From: Craspedostauros australis
Lineage: Eukaryota > Bacillariophyta > Bacillariophyceae > Mastogloiales > Achnanthaceae
Reading direction: 5' to 3'
Length of the DNA stretch: 64,000 nt
Assembly (NCBI GenBank): GCA_026770025.1
Contig: JAMXDE010000006.1
Coordinates: forward strand, 1,488,001-1,552,000
The translations under genes and the position numbers were made by a program. Below are positions 43,587-51,858 of the stretch, in pieces. A model generated the notes under the pieces. It ran no database searches and was not told the DNA's origin. It was given only the letters and a program-made list of their open reading frames with translations. Every line of letters starts with the position of its first letter. The stretch's first letter is position 1.

Positions 43587-45197
43587 ATGGTTCCAAAGCG
43601 TGACACTGACGTCATCGCGGATGTCGCGACATCAATCGTGGGATACGGCGGTGACCTCATTCAGGATGGAGCAACTACAGCCACAAGTACAGCCACAAGT
43701 ACCGATACCGCAATGAAACAAAAGGACGGCAATCCCGAAGCAACCATCTCCGACCTCATCCACTATGAGCTGCGCCCCTTCCTGGAGGTGGCCGTCCCCA
43801 GCGTGCTGCTGCAGATTGGCTTCATGCTGCCTCCGTTCACGATTGCCAGCACCATCGGCCGCGAATTCGGCTCCCTCCATCTCAGCGGGTTCAGCCTCGC
43901 CAACCTCACGGGCAACATCTGCTCGCTCAGCCTCCTCGCCGGGCTCTACAGCGCATGCGAGACTCTCGCCCCGCAATCCTTCGGCGCCGGCAACTACAGG
44001 GAGGTCGGGTTGCTCGCCATGAGAGGCTTCTTCGTCAGCCTCGTGGTGCTGGCAACCGTCAATGTCATCCTGATCCCCAACATGCAGTCCTTTTTGGTGG
44101 CGCTGGGGCAGGATATGGAGGCCGCGAAGCACGCGTCCGACTGGTACAGAATCTACGCCGTCTCGCTCCCCTTCTTCTCCCTGTACATGACCGTGTGGAG
44201 GTTCCTCTCGGCGCAGAACATCATGACGCCACTGCTCTACTCATGCTTCCTCGCATGTGCGGTGGTCCTCCCGATCTCGCTCAAATTCCTCACGGCATGG
44301 TACGGCTTTCTGGGGACGGCGTACGCCTTCCTGTCCTTCCAGGTGGCGCAGGTGGCGATCCTGCTCTTCATCGTGTCGTGGTTCAAGCCCCACACGCCAG
44401 AGACATGGCCAGGATTGCAGTGCTGGAGGGAGGTTCTGGACCCCCGACGGCTCATCGAGTTCGTCTCGCTCAGCCTGGGTGGCATGGTCGCCCGATCCGA
44501 GTGGGTCTACTGGGAAGGCTTGGGATTGATCGTCGGTATGATCGGGGTGCTGCCGCTCAGCGTCCACACCATCCCGGCCCAGATTGTGGGCGCGACTCTC
44601 ATGTGTCCGTTCGGCATCGGCGCGGGCCTGTCCATCCGCATGGGCATCCTGCTCCCAACCAACGTGCCGCGCACCAGGCTCCTGGTTCTGACCACCGCGA
44701 TCATCGCCGCCATCGGCTTCTTCATCACCTCCGTCCTCCTGTACATCTTCCGATACGAGCTGTTCTCCATCTTCACGGTGGAGCAGGAGGTCATCGACGC
44801 CGCGGATGGCATCTGGATCAAGGTGTGCATCTTCAACTTCGTCGGCTCCAATTTCGCGACGGCCGTCGGCATCGCCAACGGGTTGGGCATGCAATGGATG
44901 TCGGCGGTCGTGCACGTCCTATTCCTCTGGGTTCTGGGAATCCCCATCACGTACTGCACATCCATCCTGCAAGGCCACGGTCTCGCGGCGACGTGGACGT
45001 GGATCATCGCGCCCTACGTCGGCATCGACCTCTCATTTTACACGGCGTTCCTGTGGAAGGATTGGGATGCCTTCAGTTTGGAAATTCAGCAACGCGAAGG
45101 TATGGCGAGCGACGATGACGACGACGACGACGACAGCAAACAGCAGACGACGAAGGGCGACGAGGCGAGCGAACGCACGCATCTCCTGATGGCATAG
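43587..45197 (+). CDS. MATE family efflux transporter, paralogue 2
   Basis: 536 residues, single exon, same architecture as its two neighbours. N-terminal cytosolic part of about 55 residues, then LEVAVPSVLLQIGFMLPPFT. The MATE loop is SACETLAPQSFGAGNYREVG, with the canonical ETL, closer to the family consensus than paralogue 1. Twelve hydrophobic segments follow, with the second-half counterpart WEGLGLIVGMIGVLPLSVHT. The cytosolic tail has a run of eight Asp (SDDDDDDDDSK) and then SERTHLLMA with the shared E-x-x-x-L-L. The coding region is clearly GC-richer than the flanking spacers, as in the other two. Likely arose by local duplication; the spacers show no obvious similarity to each other, so the duplications are not recent. 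Confidence 0.95.
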   Translation: MVPKRDTDVIADVATSIVGYGGDLIQDGATTATSTATSTDTAMKQKDGNPEATISDLIHYELRPFLEVAVPSVLLQIGFMLPPFTIASTIGREFGSLHLSGFSLANLTGNICSLSLLAGLYSACETLAPQSFGAGNYREVGLLAMRGFFVSLVVLATVNVILIPNMQSFLVALGQDMEAAKHASDWYRIYAVSLPFFSLYMTVWRFLSAQNIMTPLLYSCFLACAVVLPISLKFLTAWYGFLGTAYAFLSFQVAQVAILLFIVSWFKPHTPETWPGLQCWREVLDPRRLIEFVSLSLGGMVARSEWVYWEGLGLIVGMIGVLPLSVHTIPAQIVGATLMCPFGIGAGLSIRMGILLPTNVPRTRLLVLTTAIIAAIGFFITSVLLYIFRYELFSIFTVEQEVIDAADGIWIKVCIFNFVGSNFATAVGIANGLGMQWMSAVVHVLFLWVLGIPITYCTSILQGHGLAATWTWIIAPYVGIDLSFYTAFLWKDWDAFSLEIQQREGMASDDDDDDDDSKQQTTKGDEASERTHLLMA

Positions 45198-46089
45198 AGA
45201 GCTACCACGCTGCCATACACAAGCATCACATGACACCATAATACATATTATACGTATAATATTTAACACTAGAGGATGCTGTTCCATAATAGTACACTGC
45301 GTAGAGTGCTATACTTAATAGAATAAGATGATGGACGTCTGCTCTCCGAAGAATGCTTGACATGTTCATCATGGATTCATGCACATTCACGCCTGCACGA
45401 CATTTCGGCGATTCGTCTGTTGTCTTCGTGGTATGATCAATTAGCATAGATCCAAGCGTGGTGGTCGTGGCCTAAGCACGTTCGCACGCTATAGGAATCC
45501 GAGACGAAGACACCGCAAAATGACCAGACGCGAATGAGAAGAATTTGTCCGCATAACACGCTGTTGCGCCGAAGGAATCTTCGTCCTCAACGAGAAAGGG
45601 AGAACATCTGCGAAACTCGCCGTTGCCGTCCGACGAACCAGACCGAGCAAATCACGGCATTGCGAGGAGCTGCAAACTCGCACACACACAGACGCACTCA
45701 CAGACACACTCACACAAACACAACACAGGCATTAACACGAGCCCTGACGATGCGAGAAACAGACAAATGCACAAGAGAGTGGCACAGTTGGGCGCAACTG
45801 CGCTTTGCCCCACACTCAGCCACTCTCTGATCACCCGTCAAAGCGGCTGCAGCAGCAGCAGCAACCTGTTCCCATCCTGCTCTTGTCATAACTCAGAACA
45901 GCACCAGCGCAATCGCAATCGCAAGCACGAGCACGAGCACGAGCACGAACAACACGAGTATAATACTGGTACACGCGTAATACGATACCTCTGAAGTTTG
46001 GCTGCGATCGACCACCGAGCGTCGGCCACTGACTGCTGACTGCTGCCAACCACCTGTTCACACCTCTCACTATCCCCCATTGATCGATC
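45198..46089. other. Spacer between MATE 2 and MATE 3
   Basis: 890 bases. It holds an 18-bp palindrome near 45,245 (listed), a CACACACACAGACGC run (about 45,680-45,725) and a (GAGCAC)n run at about 45,925-45,950. No gene is seen. Confidence 0.5.
45245..45262. repeat. 18-bp perfect palindrome
   Basis: ATATTATACGTATAATAT lies 48 bases beyond the stop of MATE 2. It is AT-rich and fully self-complementary. It could form an RNA 3'-end structure or be chance in AT-rich DNA. Confidence 0.8.
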
Positions 46090-47661
46090 ATGTGTCATTC
46101 CACAGATGCCAACGGTGGCAACTACAATGACATGAAGATTCGCACCAGCGAAGGACTTCCACAAAAGCGCCTCTGCGCCGACGCAAGCGAAGAAGACTTC
46201 TCCACCATCGCGTGCGAGCTGCTGCGCGATGAGGCAAGGCCCTTCGCGGAACTGGCCATCCCCACCATGCTCATGAAGTGGGCATACGTCTTCACTCCGT
46301 TCGTCGTCGCGAGCATCGTCGGACGGACCTTCGACGCTGTCCACCTCAGCGCGTTCACCCTCGCCAACCTCACGAGCGGCCTCTGCAGCCTCAGCCTCCT
46401 TCTCGGCATCTACAGCGCCTCCGACACGCTCGCGCCGCAGGCGCTTGGCGCGGGGAACTACAGAGAGGTCGGCGTGGTGGCCATGAGAGGCTTCTTCGTC
46501 AGCCTCGTGGTGCTGGCCGCCGTCAACGCGCTCCTCATCCCTAACATGATCCCCGTCATGGCGGCCCTGGGCCAGCACCCGGACGTCGCATTGCACGCGA
46601 AGGAATGGTACCAGATCTCCGCCGTCTCCCTGCCCTTCTTTTCCCTCTACTCCGCCACATGGAGATTCCTTTCGGTGCAGAACATCATCATGCCGACGGT
46701 CTACGCGTGCTCCATCGCGTGCCTGGGCGTCCTTCCCATCGCGTTGAACATCTTCATCCCGTTGTACGGATTCTTGGGCACCGCCTACGCCTTCGTGGTC
46801 TTCCAGTTTGCGCAGATGCTCCTGCTCCTGCTCTTCATCTGGTGGTGGCAACCGCACAAGGCGGAGACGTGGCCAGGCTTGCGATGCTGGAGGGAGGCAT
46901 TGGACTATCACCGCGTCGTTGAATACGTCTCGCTGGCCAGCGGGGGCATCCTGGCTCAGTCGGAATGGGTGTACTGGGAGGCGGTGGGACTGCTGGTTGG
47001 CACCACTGGAGTCATTCCACTCAGCGTCCACACCATCGCCTCGCAGCTCATCCTGGTGGGTTACATGGTCCCCTTCGGCATCGGCATCGTCCTCAACATC
47101 CGCATGGGCATCTGGATGTCCGTCGACGTCCGCCGCACCAAGATCCTGGCCTTGCTCGCCATGGCCGCCTCCACCGTCTGCATCACCATCATGGTCGCCT
47201 TGAGCTACGTCTTCCGCCATAGCTTCTTCGCTCTCTTCACCACCAACCAGGAAGTCATCGACAGCGCCGACGCCATATGGTTCTACGTATGCGTGTACCT
47301 CTTCCTCGACTCCATCTTTGCCACCTTCACGGGGATCGTCAGCGCCCTGGAGCTGCAGTGGACGCTGGGCATCATCAACATCGTCTTGCTGTGGGGCGTC
47401 GGGATCCCCATCCTCTACTACGAGACCATCCTTCAAGGTCATGGCATCGGCGCGATATGGGTATGCATTAATATTCCCTACGTCGGCATCAACGCACTGC
47501 TGATCGCTGCGTTCTTCCTGAAGGACTGGGACGCGCTGAGCCTAAAGATTTGTCGACGGGACGACAAGATGGACAGCACCGTCGCGACGCAAGTGTCGCA
47601 ACTTGATAGCGAGGCCAACGACATCGAGGCCAATGAAACCACCCATCTGCTGATGGTATAG
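46090..47661 (+). CDS. MATE family efflux transporter, paralogue 3
   Basis: 523 residues, single exon. Cytosolic N-terminus of about 50 residues, then FAELAIPTMLMKWAYVFTPF. MATE loop SASDTLAPQALGAGNYREVG, in which the usual F/Y before GAG is Leu. Second-half segment WEAVGLLVGTTGVIPLSVHT. The middle hydrophobic segments are more aromatic (LLFIWWWQPHKAETWPG), which may affect substrate choice, as inference. The tail is less acidic than in the other copies and ends NETTHLLMV, keeping E-x-x-x-L-L. Third and last gene of the direct tandem array. Confidence 0.95.
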   Translation: MCHSTDANGGNYNDMKIRTSEGLPQKRLCADASEEDFSTIACELLRDEARPFAELAIPTMLMKWAYVFTPFVVASIVGRTFDAVHLSAFTLANLTSGLCSLSLLLGIYSASDTLAPQALGAGNYREVGVVAMRGFFVSLVVLAAVNALLIPNMIPVMAALGQHPDVALHAKEWYQISAVSLPFFSLYSATWRFLSVQNIIMPTVYACSIACLGVLPIALNIFIPLYGFLGTAYAFVVFQFAQMLLLLLFIWWWQPHKAETWPGLRCWREALDYHRVVEYVSLASGGILAQSEWVYWEAVGLLVGTTGVIPLSVHTIASQLILVGYMVPFGIGIVLNIRMGIWMSVDVRRTKILALLAMAASTVCITIMVALSYVFRHSFFALFTTNQEVIDSADAIWFYVCVYLFLDSIFATFTGIVSALELQWTLGIINIVLLWGVGIPILYYETILQGHGIGAIWVCINIPYVGINALLIAAFFLKDWDALSLKICRRDDKMDSTVATQVSQLDSEANDIEANETTHLLMV

Positions 47662-49419
47662 ATTAGACAAAGTAAAGTTCATACCAAACATAGGACTCTG
47701 CGCAATCTACATATCGTACACCACTTGCACTCCAGAGACTGCAATGTGCTATTATGAGTGTCTAGAGTCGTGCGCTACAACGCATGTTCTCATGCGACGG
47801 ACCAATCGGAAGGCGAACATCATACTCGAGGACTATCGCCCCTGCCAGTTCGTGCCCATGTCACTCCATGGCCCCTTGAATGGGCCGACGGTCCTGGAGG
47901 TTGGCATGCACAGCGGCCTTCAATGTGGTACATCATTTGGTCACCACGTGCATATAGCTTCCTCAAATACATGCAATACCTCATAGAGCGCAGAGGTATG
48001 GCTAATATTACATGAATGGTATAGTGCGTACTAATCGAGCTGAACATGTAGTGCCGACAAGCGTTATCGTAACGCCGCCAGTTAGCCTCTGCGCGGCACA
48101 ACGCAACGGAGCGTTGCGGAATGGAATTGGGTTGGTGGAATGCCAATCGAGCAGCGCAGAGGAGAACAGGTTACGTGGCTTGCGACCAGGGCGCATGTAC
48201 GTGAGGTGGCGAAAGTGAGTGGATCAGAATTGGTGGCTGTGGCGGACAGACATCGGAATTTAGAGTGTCCTTTTACGTTGGTATGAATGCAAACAACGGA
48301 TTCAATAAGCTATATTTTAATATTACCGGTGTCACCAACATGAGAACCATTTGCGTTCGGCGAAGCGTAAAAACAGCTTCTCGGTTCGCCAATTGGCTGC
48401 CTTTGACTAATCCGAATGGCTACATCCCACAAGCTAGGTGAATGGTAAGGTACGTTGCTTTGCACACAACGAGAACTCACCATCACAGAAAAGCAACATA
48501 TGCTGGTCGCTTGACTTGCAGAGCGGACGCACATATAGTAGGTTGTACCACAGACTACAGAGGACTCTGCCTCCAGAGTCTGCCATGTTCGTGGCAGAGA
48601 TGTTCATGCTCTGGTGCGAGAACACGATAGATGGTGATTCAGCGTCCATGGAGTCTCCACCATTGGTAGAGTCCTCGACCAGTACAACGCGACTCAACTT
48701 TGACGTGGTACCTTTTGCAAGTGTTCGAAATTGAAGTACAGTACTCTACTCTGCTCTATTGTGGATTCGCTCCGTTGGGATTTGATCAACTTCGCTCGTG
48801 TGGAATCTACTCGTAGATCTTCTACTCTGCAGTGCTCCCTGCATGTTTGGCACACTGAGTCTTGTCGTGCCGTCCAGGATGCTGAACAATCAGCGTGGGA
48901 GCAAAATTAGACGCGCGCTTTGATAGCACGTTGTCTCTTGTGATGCGCTTCCACGTCCGGTGCCGTTGTGGATTGTGCTATGTCGCCACGAGGGGAGCAC
49001 TCCAAGTCTGCCTGGGATGCGCTCTGTTGCAGGAGGTGTACCATACGTATGCAACGGTGGACGTGTGATGAGATGCAACTCACTTTGCCTCGGTCGGTTC
49101 CGCAGCTCCATCACCGTAGTATGCAATCTCAGAATCCGCCGGTTCGCTCTCGTTGCCACGGCCTTTCGTTGTCGTGGATGCTGCATTTCATTCATCCGTA
49201 TATGTATGCATACATGCATGTATGGATGAACTGTGCTCGTGTGTACTTGCGACACGCTCCACGTAGTGCACTGCAGAGATTGTCTGTGCAGTTGTTTGGA
49301 TTTGTTCGCTTCTGTGTGCCCCTTTCCTTGAACGAATCGCATCGCATGGACGTCTTCATGTCTTGAACGGCAAGTTAGAAGGTGCTGGTTGATTTCCCTC
49401 GCTCTCCGATGCTCTGCAG
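47662..49419. other. Gene-poor region downstream of the MATE array
   Basis: 1.76 kb. Several short open frames on both strands, none with a recognisable motif or family-like composition. It could contain a decayed gene or transposon (about 47,740-48,740), but I cannot support one. GTACTCTACTCTGCTC appears near 48,741 and TCTACTCGTAGATCTTCTAC near 48,806. Confidence 0.4.
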
Positions 49420-50580
49420 TTACACATCTTCCATGTTCAAAGTCTCAAACTCTGGCAGTGTCGGCACGGACGGGTCGATACCTCTGATGTACGTGTACTT
49501 GTGCTTCTGGACGACAACCACCACGGCGAGCAGCGATGCAACGAGCAGGAAGGAGAGGAGCAGCTTGAAGTGCACTAGCCTGAGGATGTTCATGGAGATC
49601 TCGCCTGTCGCTTCCTCCGTGTCCGGGTCGATGGATGGCTTGGCAGACGACCCCCCTCGCTGTGGGATGGCAGCATCGTCACCCTTCACCATCTCGATCT
49701 CGTGGTTATTGTTGCCCTCGCTCGCCTCCGATCTCTCAACTGCAAAATTCGCCACCGCTTGTTCGCACGCAAAGCACAAGGAAGAAGTGGTGCCATCACC
49801 CCTGATGAATGGATCGCCACGTTCTGGGCAATTCGTGCCTTCGAACATGCCCTCTGTGGATGTGCCCATGTTCGGGATTTCCCACGTGCACAGGTTCTGG
49901 CGAAATGATGTTGCGTTCAGGAACATGCGGTTCAGACTTGATTCTGGTGAGGGCCGCCATGATGACAGGTCCTGGTTGAAACTGGTGGCATCCGCGAACA
50001 TGTCATCCAGATTTGATTCCGGCGCCGGCCGCCATGATGACAGATCCTGGTTGAAACTGGTGGCACGAGCGAACATGCTGTAGAATTTATCCGCATTGGA
50101 TATATCCCACGCATCGAGTGGTTGGTTGAATGATGTTGCCTGCTGAAACATCCCGGCGAAGTCGGTCCCACTGGACACGTCCCATGATGATACGTCCTCA
50201 TTGAATTGCTGCTTGTCGGCAAAGACAAAGTGGAAATTGCGGACAGGCGACACACACCAGGTCCCTATTGGCCAGCCGTACTTGCGTGCAACCGTAGAGT
50301 TTGGGGATGAATCCTCATCCACGTACAAATCCACCGCCCCCCTCAGCTCCAGGTTGTCCTGGAAGCATGCGAACTGGCGGCCATCGTTTGCATCGTTTGC
50401 ATCGTTTTCTTGTTCTGTTGCTGATGATGCTGCAGTTGCTGGCATGGCTGCGCCTTCACCACTGCTGCCATTCGCATCTTCATCGCTGCTTTGAGCCATG
50501 ACCAGCGTCACTTGGCACAGCAGAAGCAGTGCTGTGGAGAAGAGCGTCGCTCTCCCCAACAATCGTGAATTCAGCCTCAT
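49420..50580 (-). CDS. DUF285/BspA-type repeat protein, type I membrane protein
   Basis: 386 residues, single exon. A signal peptide (ATLFSTALLLLCQVTLVMAQ) is followed by an acidic, Ser/Ala-rich linker. Residues about 120-250 carry repeats of the DUF285 kind: FNEDVSSWDVSSGTDFAGMF, QATSFNQPLDAWDISNADKF, ATSFNQDLSSWRPAPES, ATSFNQDLSSWRPSPES, ATSFRQNLCTWEIPNMG. Two adjacent units are almost identical in protein and DNA, which points to recent internal duplication. A membrane segment (LLLSFLLVASLLAVVVVV) lies near 345-362, followed by a short cytosolic tail ending LNMEDV. Such proteins are numerous in diatoms and in some bacteria and are probably cell-surface or endomembrane recognition proteins; no function is established here. 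Confidence 0.9.
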   Translation of the reverse strand: MRLNSRLLGRATLFSTALLLLCQVTLVMAQSSDEDANGSSGEGAAMPATAASSATEQENDANDANDGRQFACFQDNLELRGAVDLYVDEDSSPNSTVARKYGWPIGTWCVSPVRNFHFVFADKQQFNEDVSSWDVSSGTDFAGMFQQATSFNQPLDAWDISNADKFYSMFARATSFNQDLSSWRPAPESNLDDMFADATSFNQDLSSWRPSPESSLNRMFLNATSFRQNLCTWEIPNMGTSTEGMFEGTNCPERGDPFIRGDGTTSSLCFACEQAVANFAVERSEASEGNNNHEIEMVKGDDAAIPQRGGSSAKPSIDPDTEEATGEISMNILRLVHFKLLLSFLLVASLLAVVVVVQKHKYTYIRGIDPSVPTLPEFETLNMEDV

Positions 50581-51713
50581 CTTCTTTCTCTTGCACTATT
50601 CTATACTCTTCGTGGAGTACGAGTCCTCTGCTCGACTCTATGCGAATGCGATTGCGAATGGTTTTGATGTACTTGATGGTACTCTGGTGCAGTCTGTTGT
50701 TTCCTGTGCGTTTGAGTCTGCAACGGATGATCGCTGGCCTCTCTTCTCTTCGATGTGCTTCGTGAGCTGCTGATGCAAGTTGGGACACTTGTTCCTATCT
50801 GCTCGGGTCTCTTCTTTGGTACGGATGATGTAATAGTAAGTTGATTGTTTGGTGGAGAATCGTTGCAATTGTTGTCGTTGCAGCTGGGGATGGAGCATGG
50901 CGCTGGTATGTGCGTATGGCGTCACACGAAGAGTGTGCATCGCAGAGCATTGCTGTTCTGTTGTGTTGATCGTATTGTCAAGTTTGAGTGGTGATCTGTG
51001 TGACGTGCTTTCGATTTCAAAGCCAACAACATCGCACACGTCGGTTCCTTCGTGTCTGACTCATGTCTCACACCCAATGCCTTGTGTGTCACATCGCATG
51101 ATGCTGATTTGGCGACGTTCAAAACGAACAGGTTCTTTCTTCCAATGATCGGCTGGCGCAAACCACCCAACGGACGGATGAACACGATTGAGTCGAATCA
51201 GGTCCACCAGGTCGTACGGAAATCAGCCTTCGCCACAAATCCCGTATGCACGAGTAAAAACTGGATGGAAACACGAGGATGAAAAATCCAAGTTTACCCA
51301 CACGAAAGAAGCGCCATCTGGAGAGAGGCCAAGTAGAGTGTGTACCGCGTACTACTATTATTATTATTATTATTATATTATATTCTATAATGGAATTATC
51401 GTAGAATATCTCGAAATAAGATGCTCCACGAACTAAGAGCTATCCCTTTTGTGCAGATCAGTCTGTTTCATTCCGCTCGTCTTTTGGGGTTGCTGTTTTG
51501 CTGTCGAGGTTTGGAGATGGCCTGGTTTGATGTCAAAGCGGGTGGTACCGCTGGTGTCTTCCGAAAGCGGCCTCGCCTTCCTCGTGCGATTGCAAGTGCG
51601 CATACGAATACTCTGGGGCGGACCTGGCGTCACGCATGTTCTCGCAGACGAGGCCAAACCTCGACATCATCGATGTTGCTGTTTGGTACCACCACACCTT
51701 TGCTCCAACACGC
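50581..51713. other. Intergenic region before the retrotransposon
   Basis: 1.1 kb, the upstream side of the minus-strand DUF285 gene and the 5' flank of the LINE. It contains a TTATTA microsatellite at about 51,355-51,378. No gene is seen. Confidence 0.5.
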
Positions 51714-51730
51714 TCATGTTCCAGCTTCTA
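51714..51730 (+). repeat. 5' target site duplication of the LINE
   Basis: 17 bases identical to 61,154-61,170; the flanking bases differ on both sides of each copy, so the repeat is exactly 17 bp. Confidence 0.88.
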
Positions 51731-51858
51731 CTCTTCTGGAATCGCTGAATTAAAAAGGCGTACGTAGACCCAGTAGGTTTTGAATTCACGTAAGAGTCAG
51801 TACTGAAACTACGGTTATCGCCAACGGTTTCGGAACTCGTGAACGTACGTTGCCAACA

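Noticed and set aside
45886-47442. 518-codon minus-strand open frame opposite MATE 3
   Set aside because: Antisense shadow of the MATE coding region; Asp/Glu/His-rich with no family match. Similar antisense frames occur opposite MATE 1 and MATE 2.
47740-48740. Possible decayed transposase or gene fragment downstream of the MATE array
   Set aside because: Short frames with occasional protein-like runs but no recognisable motif, terminal repeat or target duplication.
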